A DNA stretch of 64,000 nt, taken from NCBI GenBank assembly GCA_041660385.1, contig JBAZWJ010000018.1, positions 26,726 through 90,725 of the forward strand, in the 5' to 3' direction. This document shows positions 1 through 8,858 of the stretch, piece after piece. The stretch is from DYJE01 sp041660385. GTDB lineage: Bacteria; Desulfobacterota; Desulfobacteria; Desulfobacterales; Desulfolunaceae. The notes under the pieces are model-generated. The model searched no databases and was not told where the DNA came from. It saw only the letters and a program-made list of their open reading frames with translations. A program made the position numbers and the translations under genes. Every line of letters begins with the position of its first letter. Position 1 is the stretch's first letter.

Positions 1-1
1 T

Positions 2-1024
2 GAAATCGGATCTCTTCCTTATAACTTCTCTCTTGGTCGTCGTCCCTCCACCGAAGGTCCTCCCCTTGAATATGCGGCCAACAGCCTGGAAGGCGGGTCG
101 CCTTTTGGTGCGGTGATCAACTGGCAGTTTGATGGTGCGTCCCTGTCCTTCGCTCTTGAAGATGCAACAGGTATTCCCGGCGCTGAATTTAAACTCTGCT
201 ACGGTATGGGTTTTGAAAGCGATTACGGCAACAGCGGGTCCATGTCTTCCAATCCCCAGGTGGATGATGTTCATCTGATGGGATTTATTTCAGAGCTTTA
301 TAACAACGACGTGACCAGTGTGGGCCTGATGTATGCGTTCGCCCCTGATCTCACCGACGGTTTTGCCGGAACAACAGTGATGCCGTTCATCGTTTCCAAG
401 GCGGACATGAACTATGATGGCGTCTCAGAGTATTACTTCGAACCCAACAGTGGCGGGTTCATCAGCCGCATGGAGCCGTCTGCCAATATCGGTGACTGGC
501 ACGCAGCGTCCCTTCTTATGAGAACCAAACTGGAAAAGATGAATGACATTGATCTGTTCTTCTCCAGCTCATTCAGTTATACTGATCCATCTCAAATTTC
601 TAATATGCCCTTCTATGAAATGATGGGTATGGGTCTATTAAGCTCCAACGGCGTTCTTGAAAGCCACAGTGGATACAGCTTCTACACCGGATGTCAGATT
701 CCCATGCCGGGAAAAGGTAAACTCGGACTCGAATACAACTGGGGTTCCAAATACTGGTTCAACTTCACCGGAGCTGAAGATTCACTCGCAGGCAGCAAAC
801 TGGCCGCCCGTGGTCAGGTCTTTGAAGCTTATTATCATCAGCCTGTTGTTGAAGACCATTTCTTTTTGACCCTTGGCGGACGTTATTACGATTATGATTA
901 CACTGGCAGCGGAAATCCATTGGGTGCACCGGTCAAGATAACCGAAGTGATGTCCACCGATGCCCTTTTCCCTGTGACCGACAAGGTCTGGGACATATAC
1001 CTGTCAGCAAACATGAAATTCTAA
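2..1024 (+). CDS. Outer-membrane porin of the DUF3373 type (5' end outside window)
   Basis: The reading frame is already open at base 2 and ends at 1024, so the N-terminus and signal peptide lie upstream of the window. The visible 340 residues alternate polar and aromatic positions and end in an aromatic residue (the last three are MKF), as outer-membrane beta-barrels do. The segment FSLGRRPSTEGPP near the left edge is typical of DUF3373 proteins, which in deltaproteobacteria often lie beside multiheme cytochromes. The gene directly precedes a small cytochrome-like protein, an octaheme cytochrome and a cytochrome b. It may therefore be the outer-membrane partner of that electron-transfer set; that role is inference. 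Confidence 0.7.
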   Translation, partial: EIGSLPYNFSLGRRPSTEGPPLEYAANSLEGGSPFGAVINWQFDGASLSFALEDATGIPGAEFKLCYGMGFESDYGNSGSMSSNPQVDDVHLMGFISELYNNDVTSVGLMYAFAPDLTDGFAGTTVMPFIVSKADMNYDGVSEYYFEPNSGGFISRMEPSANIGDWHAASLLMRTKLEKMNDIDLFFSSSFSYTDPSQISNMPFYEMMGMGLLSSNGVLESHSGYSFYTGCQIPMPGKGKLGLEYNWGSKYWFNFTGAEDSLAGSKLAARGQVFEAYYHQPVVEDHFFLTLGGRYYDYDYTGSGNPLGAPVKITEVMSTDALFPVTDKVWDIYLSANMKF

Positions 1025-1150
1025 TGGCGTCGTAAAAAGACCCATCTGCGGCGTTATAGTTTTTGGCCGGACGTTCGACATACGAACGTGTATGCCTTCA
1101 CGCCCGGCCAAAAACTATGCCTTGCATATGGGCCTTTTTCCATAGCCATC
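1023..1150. repeat. Palindromic intergenic element, possible terminator hairpin
   Basis: The segment starts at the porin stop codon with TGGCGTCGTAAAAAG and ends near CTTTTTCCATAGCCATC, an imperfect inverted repeat. Inside it, GGCGTTATAGTTTTTGGCCGG (1050-1070) pairs with CCGGCCAAAAACTATGCC (1104-1121). A diverged copy of this inner hairpin lies at 17762-17835. As RNA it would fold into a long stem and could end porin transcription. The same GATGGCGTCGTAA end occurs at 13502 and 56015. Confidence 0.7.
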
Positions 1151-1229
1151 GCAAGACTTTTTAAGAGCTTATCAATTCTAATTGTTAGATAAGACCGTTG
1201 AAACCATAATAGAAAGGATGAATGAAACC

Positions 1230-1568
1230 ATGAAAAAAACACGTATAATTACCATGATGATCGTAGCGCTGGTCTGTTTTGCCTTTACCGTTCATGCGGA
1301 AGAGGGCGATAAACGGAAAGGGAAATACGCTTATCGCAACGTTTTCAAGACTTGCCATGCCCAGAATGCTTCAGTGTCTGATAAACCCACTATAAACCCG
1401 GATGCAAAAACCCAGGCCCAATGGAAAAAAGTTTTTGAAACCAAGGATTTCGCACAGTTCGGTTGCAAGGATGTCTGGGCGAAACTTTCAGAAGAAGACC
1501 TGAAAAACATCAGTGCTTATCTGGTTTCAGGTGCGGCTGATTCACCCACGCCAGCAAAGTGCAAATAG
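1230..1568 (+). CDS. Small periplasmic cytochrome c-like protein with a single-cysteine heme motif
   Basis: The start at 1230 is chosen because AGAAAGG lies upstream and a clear signal peptide follows (MKKTRI, then a hydrophobic stretch ending VHAEE). An in-frame ATG at 1182 would add an unlikely leader. The mature protein of about 90 residues has the pattern of small deltaproteobacterial monoheme cytochromes: KGKYAYR, a heme site, KTQAQW, CKD, LSEEDL and a C-terminal cysteine. At the heme site, however, the sequence is FKTCH instead of CxxCH. The first cysteine codon reads TTC, one base from TGC. Heme could be held by one thioether bond, as in euglenozoan mitochondrial cytochrome c, or binding may be lost. 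It lies between a porin and an octaheme cytochrome. Confidence 0.7.
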   Translation: MKKTRIITMMIVALVCFAFTVHAEEGDKRKGKYAYRNVFKTCHAQNASVSDKPTINPDAKTQAQWKKVFETKDFAQFGCKDVWAKLSEEDLKNISAYLVSGAADSPTPAKCK

Positions 1569-1582
1569 AATAATGACGAAAG

Positions 1583-1787
1583 AACGAACATCGAACATCG
1601 AACGCCCAACATCGAACATAAAATGAAGGATCGTGCCATTTTATATTTTGGTGAAAAGGCCAGCGAACGCGAATAAAAAAGTTTGTAATTAATAATTTAT
1701 TCAATACCAAGTCGATAGAATGTTTCAACAAAACGACGGCGGTGGTGCTGCAATCCATTCAATGTTCGATGTTCAGTGTTCGATGTT
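1583..1787 (-). repeat. Copy 1 of the ~210-bp CGAACATCGAAC-ended element (family A)
   Basis: Both ends are made of the 10-bp-like motif TTCGATGTTC/GAACATCGAA. Read on the minus strand, the copy runs from AACATCGAACACTGAACATC through TTGAATGG, GAAACATTCT and AAAATGGCACGATCCTTCAT to the opposite end TTCGATGTTGGGCGTTCGAT. The same order occurs at 39695, 52541 and 55833. It fills the gap between the small cytochrome and the octaheme cytochrome. No coding frame is evident inside. Confidence 0.8.
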
Positions 1788-1827
1788 AAAAAACCATCTC
1801 CGTGGATTGGGGGAAATGGGAAAATGA

Positions 1828-3429
1828 ATGATGTATATGGGAATAGACACTATGCCTGATATTAAGTGGTTTAAACACATGGTCATGGGCTTGTTGTTTC
1901 TGGTTCTTGCGGCTCTTCCCGTCATGGCTGAGGAAGGTAAGGCGAAAAAAGCCCCGGCAGACTGGATGATGAAAAACGAACGGATCAAGGCCGGTCACAG
2001 CAAGTATCCGATACTTCAGCAGGATTTCAAATCCGGTGACGAGATCACCAAGGCGTGCCTGACCTGTCACACCCACGCCGACAGTGATTTCAGAAAAACC
2101 ATTCACTGGACCTGGCTGGTGGAAGGGCCGGATAAAGACACGCCAGTGGGAAAATCCGGTTATTCCCTTAACAACTTCTGCATATCCACCAACAACATGA
2201 ACAGCAAGAGCTGTCTTGACTGTCACACGGGGTGGAATGGGAAGGCGGGCGAAATCAACTGTCTGTCCTGTCATGGTCAGGTCAACTTCAATTTCAATGA
2301 AGCCTTCGATGATATTCCCTATTTCACGGAGCAGGGTGACGAAGAATCCAAAATGATGGCCGAAGATCTTAAATCTGAAATGAAAACAGCAGTCCATTCC
2401 GTGGGGGTTCCTGAACGAAAGAACTGCGGAGAATGTCATTTCAAAGGCGGTGGAGGCAACGGAGTGAAACACGGAGATCTGGATACATCGCTCACCAATC
2501 CGCCCAGAGAACTTGATGTGCATATGTCTCCTGATGGCGGAAATTTTACCTGTACCCGCTGTCATACCACTCAGATGCATGCTGTGGCGGGTCGAACTTA
2601 CACTCTGCCAGCCTCCACCACACGAAAAAGTCTTCTGGACGATGACCTGGCTTCAAAGATCACTTGCGAATCCTGCCACAGCTCGACTCCGCATAAAAAT
2701 GATGCGAAACTGAACGACCATACGGACAAAGTGGCCTGTCAGACATGCCACATTCCCACCTTTGCCCGTGGCGGATTGCCCACAAAAGTGTGGTGGGACT
2801 GGTCCAAAGCAGGGGTTCTGAAAGACGGTCAGAAAATTAAGACTGAAGATTATATGACCATCAAAGGAGAAATGCGATGGGCCAAAGATGTGAAACCCGA
2901 GTATTACTGGTATAACGGAACCGTTCGAACCCTCACCTTGCGCGATTCCATCGATCCGTCGGGCGTGGTCAAGGTCAACGAACCTTTAGGAAATATGTAT
3001 GAAAAGCATTCACGGATAACTCCCTTCAAGCTGTTCAGAGGAAAACAACCTTACGACACCAAAACCAATAAGCTGCTGGCACCTCTCCTGTCCGGGGCAG
3101 AAGGATACTGGGAAACACTGGATTGGAAAAGTGCTTTTGAAAAAGGTATGGCTCCCATGGGCATTCCTTTCTCCGGCGAATGGAGCTTTGTGGAAACCAC
3201 CTCCGTCTTTCCCACCACTCACATGGTGGCCCCTGCGGAGAACGCCTTGTCCTGCATCGAATGTCACAGCAGGAATGGCCGGATGGATAAACTGGCGGGA
3301 TTTTATATGCCAGGAACAGGTCGGTCCAACCTGATCAGCATAGCGGGCTGGGTGCTGGTTCTGTTGACTCTGATTGGCGTTTCGGGGCATGGTGTTCTGC
3401 GCGTGGTGTCAAAAAGGAGGAATTCATGA
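1828..3429 (+). CDS. Octaheme c-type cytochrome, tetrathionate reductase (OTR) family
   Basis: This 533-residue protein carries exactly eight CxxCH heme motifs (CLTCH, CLDCH, CLSCH, CGECH, CTRCH, CESCH, CQTCH, CIECH). The N-terminal pattern HSKYPILQQDFKSG...KACLTCH...KTIHWTW matches the octaheme tetrathionate reductase family known from Shewanella. There is an N-terminal export signal (residues about 15-34) and a C-terminal membrane helix (about 503-525), so the heme domain should sit in the periplasm, anchored to the inner membrane. Family members reduce tetrathionate, nitrite or hydroxylamine in vitro; the natural substrate here is unknown. The stop overlaps the cytochrome b start by 4 bp. 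Start at 1828 or 1852; both precede the signal peptide. Confidence 0.85.
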   Translation: MMYMGIDTMPDIKWFKHMVMGLLFLVLAALPVMAEEGKAKKAPADWMMKNERIKAGHSKYPILQQDFKSGDEITKACLTCHTHADSDFRKTIHWTWLVEGPDKDTPVGKSGYSLNNFCISTNNMNSKSCLDCHTGWNGKAGEINCLSCHGQVNFNFNEAFDDIPYFTEQGDEESKMMAEDLKSEMKTAVHSVGVPERKNCGECHFKGGGGNGVKHGDLDTSLTNPPRELDVHMSPDGGNFTCTRCHTTQMHAVAGRTYTLPASTTRKSLLDDDLASKITCESCHSSTPHKNDAKLNDHTDKVACQTCHIPTFARGGLPTKVWWDWSKAGVLKDGQKIKTEDYMTIKGEMRWAKDVKPEYYWYNGTVRTLTLRDSIDPSGVVKVNEPLGNMYEKHSRITPFKLFRGKQPYDTKTNKLLAPLLSGAEGYWETLDWKSAFEKGMAPMGIPFSGEWSFVETTSVFPTTHMVAPAENALSCIECHSRNGRMDKLAGFYMPGTGRSNLISIAGWVLVLLTLIGVSGHGVLRVVSKRRNS

Positions 3430-4052
3430 AAAAGATGTATCTGTACTCAAGGTACGAGCGTTTCTGGCACTGGCTCCAGATGGTATTTATCATTATTCTT
3501 ATGATTACCGGTTTTGAAGTGAACGGCCTTTACACATTATTCGGTTACAAAACAGCCGTGGCTATCCACAGCTTTGTGGGCGTGACCTGGCTGATAGCCT
3601 TTTTTGTATTTGTTTTCTGGCTTTTTACCACTGGCGAATGGCGGCAGTACATCCCTACAACAAAGAAAATGTTCGATGTGGTCCGATATTATATGTTCGG
3701 GATTTTTAAAGGAGAGGCCCACCCTGTTCCCAAGCGGAAAGATGCCAAACATAACCCGCTCCAGCGACTGAGTTACCTGATTCTTGCTGCGGCTCTTCTG
3801 CCTCTTCAGATGATTACAGGTCTTCTTTACTGGCAGTATAATTCCTGGGAAGCATGGGGTATCAACGGTTTTCTTTCCCTACAGGTTCTGGCATCTGTTC
3901 ATATAGTTCTGACTTTTTCCATCCTGATGTTTGTCATTGTCCATGTCTACATGACCACCACCGGCCACACCGTGACCGCCCACGTCAAAGCCATGGTCAC
4001 AGGCTGGGAAGAAGTGGAGGACGATTTTACATCTGAGTTTGAAAAACGTTAA
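3426..4052 (+). CDS. Membrane cytochrome b (b561/formate dehydrogenase gamma-like)
   Basis: The 208-residue protein has about four hydrophobic segments with histidines placed as heme ligands: RYERFWHWLQ in the first helix, AIHSFVGVTW in the second, and SVHIVLTF and FVIVHVYMTTTGH in the last two. This is the pattern of cytochrome b561-type quinol-oxidising subunits. Its ATG overlaps the TGA of the octaheme cytochrome (ATGA), which points to translational coupling and a two-subunit complex. The likely role is to pass electrons between the menaquinone pool and the octaheme protein in the periplasm. Ligand assignment and direction of flow are inferred. Confidence 0.85.
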   Translation: MKKMYLYSRYERFWHWLQMVFIIILMITGFEVNGLYTLFGYKTAVAIHSFVGVTWLIAFFVFVFWLFTTGEWRQYIPTTKKMFDVVRYYMFGIFKGEAHPVPKRKDAKHNPLQRLSYLILAAALLPLQMITGLLYWQYNSWEAWGINGFLSLQVLASVHIVLTFSILMFVIVHVYMTTTGHTVTAHVKAMVTGWEEVEDDFTSEFEKR

Positions 4053-4404
4053 AAACATATCGGGTTTCAGGCTGATGACATTCTCAGAGTTGACGTGGAT
4101 TTATGCCCCCAATGCTGTTGACTTAAGAACCAGATGGATAAATTCCGCTTCAAGGAGCGTGTTTAAGTGAGGCGGAGTTCTTTATCACCACGGACGCTTT
4201 TCGAATGTTTAACGTCCAAGACACCCTTTGATCATTTAAGAAGCTCGATACACAAAGCCGACCCGGAATCCATGATGGCACGATACGAAAGATCTTGTCA
4301 TGTCGCGCGATTTTGTTTATGGATGGTTTTATTCAATGCGATGTTTTAGAAATGCGATATCGGCTATGCCAACATAAAACACTGTCCTGCGATTTGAGGC
4401 TCTC
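4053..4404. other. Intergenic stretch without a supported gene
   Basis: A 60-codon frame (4167-4349) has no convincing ribosome-binding site or recognisable motif and is not called. The piece at 4111-4133 (AATGCTGTTGACTTAAGAACC) recurs with few changes at 39582-39606, and CCGGAATCCATGATGG near 4263 recurs in reverse near 29513. The gap therefore consists at least partly of dispersed repeat fragments. Confidence 0.6.
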
Positions 4405-4863
4405 ATGTTAAAAAAACTGGAAAAAGTGATCAAGATCTGGGGTGTTCTCGATGTGATGACCATCCTGTGGTACATGGGATGGAGCATATCCAAGAACCAG
4501 ATGCCTTTTGTCTATGACATCAAACACCAGTTCTTGAATGCCGCACCCCAGATCGGCATGGGCACAGCAATAAGCCTTTCAATCATCGTTTTTGCGGCCT
4601 ATATGTCTCTGATCATTTCAGGCTATTTTCTTTTCCGGCTGAAAAAAGCCGGGGTGGTTATCGCCTGTATTCAAAGCCCGCTCCGGGTACTCACCATCAT
4701 TCCTGCGTCTGTTTTTTTCCTGTTGTGGCCTTTGAGCACGATATTCGACAGCCCCAGCGCAGCCATCGGTTTCAGCCTTACCCTTCTCGTGGAACTTATA
4801 AAAGTATCATCTATGATTGCCTGGTGGGTTTTGTCGAATCGAGCCAAAAATGTGAAGCTGTAG
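4405..4863 (+). CDS. Hypothetical four-helix membrane protein
   Basis: I do not recognise this 152-residue protein. Hydrophobic segments around residues 10-28, 50-75, 85-110 and 118-143 suggest four membrane helices, with a positively charged end (SNRAKNVKL). GAGG lies a few bases before the ATG. It is on the opposite strand to the ModF-like gene and ends 40 bp before that gene's 3' end, so the two converge. No neighbour suggests a function. Confidence 0.6.
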   Translation: MLKKLEKVIKIWGVLDVMTILWYMGWSISKNQMPFVYDIKHQFLNAAPQIGMGTAISLSIIVFAAYMSLIISGYFLFRLKKAGVVIACIQSPLRVLTIIPASVFFLLWPLSTIFDSPSAAIGFSLTLLVELIKVSSMIAWWVLSNRAKNVKL

Positions 4864-4902
4864 GGTGAAAAAAGCATAGTGAAACCCATTTATTCTATGC
4901 TC

Positions 4903-6372
4903 TTAAAAGCATAAAACCTTGTTAAAACATGAAAGAACCTCATCTCTGTGATGGGTCACATAGATCATCGTTGTTTCGGGGATCTGGCCAATTGTTTCAA
5001 TAAGCTGCAAAACGTTTCGCCTGTTTACAGGGTCTAAGCCCTGGCAGGGTTCATCCAGAATCAGAAGCGAAGGTGATTTGACCATGGCTCTGGCGATGAG
5101 AACCAGCTTCTGTTCGCCAAAGGAAAGATGGGTGAAAAGAGTGGCGGCTTTTGTTTCAAAACCCAGAATGGAAATCCAGGAACGGGCGGTTGACATGTGG
5201 TCTGCCGAAGGCTTCCTGTAAAGTCCCACCGAATCGAAAAACCCCGATAACACCACATCGAACACTGTCAAATCCCTTTGATATCGCATTTGGAATTCCG
5301 AAGACACCAGGCCGATGCGTTTCTTGATGTCCCATATGGATTCTCCGCTGCCCCTTCGTTGTCCGAATAGATAAATCTCGTTTGCGTAGGCCTGGGGGTT
5401 GTCTCCGGCGATGAGACTCAAAAGGGTGGATTTGCCGCTGCCGTTGGGGCCTTTGACCATCCATTTCTCACCTTGTCTGACTCTCCATGAAAGACCGTTT
5501 ATCACCGACAAGCTGCCGTAGCACACGTGGATATCACGCATGACGATCATATCCGAATTGGGGCTGTGGTTTTTTAGTGAAAAAAGGCGTTGAATGGCCT
5601 GTTTTGTTGCATTGCAAAATTGACCATAAAGAGTCTCCATAAAGGCTGGGGTAAGGAGGGTCTCTCTCCGGCCCTGGGCCACAACCCGGCTGTCTTTGAG
5701 ACAGATGATATGCCGGATGGCGGAAGGGAGGGCGTCGAGTCGATGGGTTACGAAGATCAGCTGGACGCCCTGCCTGATCAGATGGGCGATGAAATCCGAA
5801 AGCTGCTCCCGGGACGGTGCGTCCAGCCCCTCCATGGGTTCGTCAAGAATGAGAAGTCTGGGTTTTGAAAGAAGGGCCTTGGCCACCAGGACTTTTCGAA
5901 ACTCCCCTGTGGAAAGCTTTGTGATGTTTCTGAGGAGAAGATGGGATATGGCCGTGATGTCCGCAATTTTTATGATATGGGAAATGTCGGGCAGTGGATG
6001 ATCTTGAACAGATGATTTCAGCATATCCCATACGGAGGTGAAATCCAGAACATGACCGCTGTAATGTCGGGAGTCTTCTTTCCGTGACTCGGAAACGAAA
6101 AGACGTTTTTGCATCTCGAAAGACACCACGGCGATGTCACGGCCTGGATCGAAATCGGGACGAGTATCCATGGTCCCTTGAACCACGGGAAGTTCACCGA
6201 TCAGCAGCCGGGTTAGGGACGTTTTGCCCGACCCGTTGGGGCCGATCACCGCCCAGCTCACGCCGTTTTCAATGGTCCAGGTTGTGTCAGAAAGAATTTT
6301 TCTGTCCCTGATCCGGGTGGTGACATGATGCAATGTTATGAGGGGGGATATGGTACTCATGCCCGTTAACAT
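4903..6372 (-). CDS. modF: ModF-like tandem ABC ATPase
   Basis: The 489-residue protein has two complete ABC nucleotide-binding domains and no membrane segment. Domain 1 has Walker A GPNGSGKTS, signature LSTGE and Walker B LLILDEPMEGLD. Domain 2 has Walker A GPNGSGKST, signature LSFGE and Walker B LLILDEPCQGLD. Size and arrangement match E. coli ModF (about 490 residues), a cytoplasmic ATPase encoded with molybdate transport genes whose exact role is unclear. A tungstate uptake cluster lies 4-8 kb downstream, which fits a molybdate/tungstate context, although the genes are not adjacent. An alternative start is at 6360. It could instead be another soluble tandem ABC protein, so the name rests on architecture. 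Confidence 0.75.
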   Translation of the reverse strand: MLTGMSTISPLITLHHVTTRIRDRKILSDTTWTIENGVSWAVIGPNGSGKTSLTRLLIGELPVVQGTMDTRPDFDPGRDIAVVSFEMQKRLFVSESRKEDSRHYSGHVLDFTSVWDMLKSSVQDHPLPDISHIIKIADITAISHLLLRNITKLSTGEFRKVLVAKALLSKPRLLILDEPMEGLDAPSREQLSDFIAHLIRQGVQLIFVTHRLDALPSAIRHIICLKDSRVVAQGRRETLLTPAFMETLYGQFCNATKQAIQRLFSLKNHSPNSDMIVMRDIHVCYGSLSVINGLSWRVRQGEKWMVKGPNGSGKSTLLSLIAGDNPQAYANEIYLFGQRRGSGESIWDIKKRIGLVSSEFQMRYQRDLTVFDVVLSGFFDSVGLYRKPSADHMSTARSWISILGFETKAATLFTHLSFGEQKLVLIARAMVKSPSLLILDEPCQGLDPVNRRNVLQLIETIGQIPETTMIYVTHHRDEVLSCFNKVLCF

Positions 6373-6773
6373 GAATCATCCAAATTGTTTTTTCAACCCT
6401 TTTGCCAGGGCAATCGCATATCTTTTTTGAGAGCCAAATATAAAAAGCGACGCAGCCAGCCGTATAGCGCAATAGCCCCCTTGTTATCTCTTACGGGGAT
6501 TCTCCCCGGAACGAGGGCAGGAGATGCTCCTGTTTGGTTTACCTTTTTTAACTTCATGGCCTGAAGTGTAAAAGAAATGATTGACTAAAACCGGATCTTG
6601 AAATAGATTTCCCTTATCTTTACGGGTACATCGATAGATATGATGTATTATTATCAATGGTTTTAAGCTTGTTGCTGTTTAGTTCACTTTCGCCCGGATC
6701 ATTTGACACCGTTGTTAGCCCGAGTAGTTTATACTGAAACGTCCACCGGTTATCAGGAAACGACAAACGGATT
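6373..6773. other. Intergenic region between divergent modF-like and kinase genes
   Basis: About 400 bp with no gene. It must hold both divergent promoters. A fragment GGGGATTCTCCCCGGAACGA at 6495 resembles pieces near 39620 and 39962, so it contains a dispersed repeat remnant. I see no clear operator or riboswitch. Confidence 0.5.
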
Positions 6774-8840
6774 ATGCCAAAAATTCTGACCATTGACGAC
6801 ATCGAAGACAACCTGATCATCCAGTCGGTGATTCTTTCCCGATACATTCCAGATTGTACAGTGATTACAGCCACATCCGGTCTTGAAGGCATAGAAATGG
6901 CCATCAGAGAAATTCCGGATACCATTCTTCTCGACATCATGATGCCTGGCCTTGATGGATTTGAGGTGTGCAGACGACTGAAATCTATTGAAGAAACAAA
7001 ATCCATACCTGTGATCATGCTGACCGGCGTGAGAATGGACACGAAAAACAGAGTCAAGGGCCTTGATGTGGGTGCTGACGCGTTTCTTACCAAGCCCGTT
7101 GAAGCCATTGAACTGGTGGCCCAGGTGAACGTGATGCTCCGGATAAAGAATGCCGAATCTCAGCTTCGGCAGGAAAAAGAGCATCTCGAATCCCTGGTTC
7201 GGAAAAGAACCCGTGCTCTCCAGACGTTGAGCCATTGCAGCAGAACTCTGGTTCATTCGAGCAGTGAGCTGGAATTTGTTCAGGACATCTGTCGGATTGT
7301 TGTGGAGCAGGGTCAATACCGTATGGCCTGGGTCGGTTTCCCTTCAAATGATGAAGAAAAAACAATCCTGCCCGTGGCGTACTGGGGTGATGAAGACTGG
7401 TACAAGGCTGTGACCGCGAAAATAATCTGCTGGAAAGAAGAAGGCATAGGTCTTGGGCCTGTGGGAACAGCTATTCGTACAGGGAAACCCCAGGTGATCG
7501 ATGACCTGAAAAACGACGGGTTCTATCGGACCTGGCGTCCTGAAATGCTGGACAAAGGGGGTGCTTCGGTGATTGCCCTTCCTTTGATGCACAGTGAAAC
7601 GGCTGTAGGAGTCCTCAATATCATCGCAGAAGAAGTCGGGGTTTTTGTGGACACCGAATACGACCTTCTCATGGAGCTTGCAGACGATCTGGCCTATGGC
7701 ATCATGATGTTCAGGCTTCAGGTGGAAAGGGAGGCGGCCCAGGCGGCCCTTAAAAACAGCGAAGAACAATATCGGAGCCTCTTTACCGGTATTCCCGTGG
7801 GTATTTACAGGGCATCCACGGATGGCAAGATCATTGACGCCAATCCGGCTCTTCATAAAATTCTTGGTACGACAAATCCTCAGGACCTTTTATCCATTAA
7901 TTTCATTAAAGCCTATCTGACCGATGATGAATCCAGACGTCTGTATATCGAAGTGGGACAAAAAGGCAAGGTGGATAACTTTGAGACAAAGATTGTAAAT
8001 TTCGATAGCAGAGAAATATGGATTTCTTTGAAGCTCCAGGCTGTGTACGATAATCAACGTAAACGGATCCTCTATGTGGAAGGGGCAGTGGAAGACATTA
8101 CCCGGCGCAAGAGGGCCGATGAACATATTCACACCTTGACCCAGGAGCTGATCAAAGCCCAGGAAGGTGAGCGACAGCGCATTGCACGTGATCTTCACGA
8201 TCACGTTGCCCAGAATCTTGGGGCGCTTAAAATTTCATGTGAAACTCTTTTCATGACCCAACTTGAAAATCCCGAGCAGATGAAAAAGAGCATCAGCATT
8301 TTTTCAGGGGTGCTTTCAGAATCCATATCGTCAGTCAGAGACATTGCTTATAACCTGAGGCCACCCAATCTTGATCAGATGGGGCTGATACGAACCATAG
8401 CTCAGTACTGTGATGATTTTTCCGAAAAAAGTGATTTGATCGTTGACTTCTTTTCAGCTGGAATGGAAAATATTGGCCTTGATTTTGATATGGAAATAAA
8501 CCTTTACCGGTTGATCCAGGAAGCACTGAACAACGTGAAGAAACATTCGGGTGCAAAAAAAGTGATCATCCGTATTGTGGCGTCTTCACCGGACATCATC
8601 GTTCGCATCGAAGATAACGGCAAAGGCTTTGAGGTTGAAAAACGGATGAACGAGTCCATTCGTGAAAAACGCATGGGTCTCAAAAGTATGGAAGAACGTG
8701 TTCGGCTTCTGGGTGGTGATATGACCATCAAATCTCGTACCAACGAGGGGACAAAAATTCTGATCAAGGTTAAAAATTCCAGCCCTGGCTTGTTTGTTCG
8801 AGACGAAGTTATCCAATATGCGGATACGGATCTGATCTGA
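6774..8840 (+). CDS. REC-GAF-PAS sensor histidine kinase (NarL-partner HisKA_3 type)
   Basis: The 688-residue protein is soluble. Domains in order are: a receiver (about 1-125) with the phospho-accepting Asp in LLDIMMPG and Lys in LTKP; a GAF domain (about 150-325); a PAS domain (about 335-450, SLFTGIPVGIYRAS...IIDANPALHKILG); a HisKA_3 dimerisation segment with the phospho-His in RIARDLHDHVAQ; and an HATPase_c domain with an N-box LIQEALNNVKKHS and a DNGKGF box. Kinases of this class usually phosphorylate NarL/LuxR-type regulators, but none is adjacent, so the partner is unknown. The receiver at the N-terminus suggests that another kinase feeds into it. It converges on the DsrE gene, with 18 bp between the two stops. 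Confidence 0.9.
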   Translation: MPKILTIDDIEDNLIIQSVILSRYIPDCTVITATSGLEGIEMAIREIPDTILLDIMMPGLDGFEVCRRLKSIEETKSIPVIMLTGVRMDTKNRVKGLDVGADAFLTKPVEAIELVAQVNVMLRIKNAESQLRQEKEHLESLVRKRTRALQTLSHCSRTLVHSSSELEFVQDICRIVVEQGQYRMAWVGFPSNDEEKTILPVAYWGDEDWYKAVTAKIICWKEEGIGLGPVGTAIRTGKPQVIDDLKNDGFYRTWRPEMLDKGGASVIALPLMHSETAVGVLNIIAEEVGVFVDTEYDLLMELADDLAYGIMMFRLQVEREAAQAALKNSEEQYRSLFTGIPVGIYRASTDGKIIDANPALHKILGTTNPQDLLSINFIKAYLTDDESRRLYIEVGQKGKVDNFETKIVNFDSREIWISLKLQAVYDNQRKRILYVEGAVEDITRRKRADEHIHTLTQELIKAQEGERQRIARDLHDHVAQNLGALKISCETLFMTQLENPEQMKKSISIFSGVLSESISSVRDIAYNLRPPNLDQMGLIRTIAQYCDDFSEKSDLIVDFFSAGMENIGLDFDMEINLYRLIQEALNNVKKHSGAKKVIIRIVASSPDIIVRIEDNGKGFEVEKRMNESIREKRMGLKSMEERVRLLGGDMTIKSRTNEGTKILIKVKNSSPGLFVRDEVIQYADTDLI

Positions 8841-8858
8841 CAGTCATCAATATATTCG

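Noticed and set aside
1828..3429. Multiheme nitrite reductase (NrfA) or hydroxylamine oxidoreductase
   Set aside because: There is no CxxCK motif, and the N-terminal pattern fits the OTR family rather than NrfA or HAO.
4167..4349. A 60-codon frame between cytochrome b and the small membrane protein
   Set aside because: No ribosome-binding site or motif is visible, and the region contains repeat fragments.
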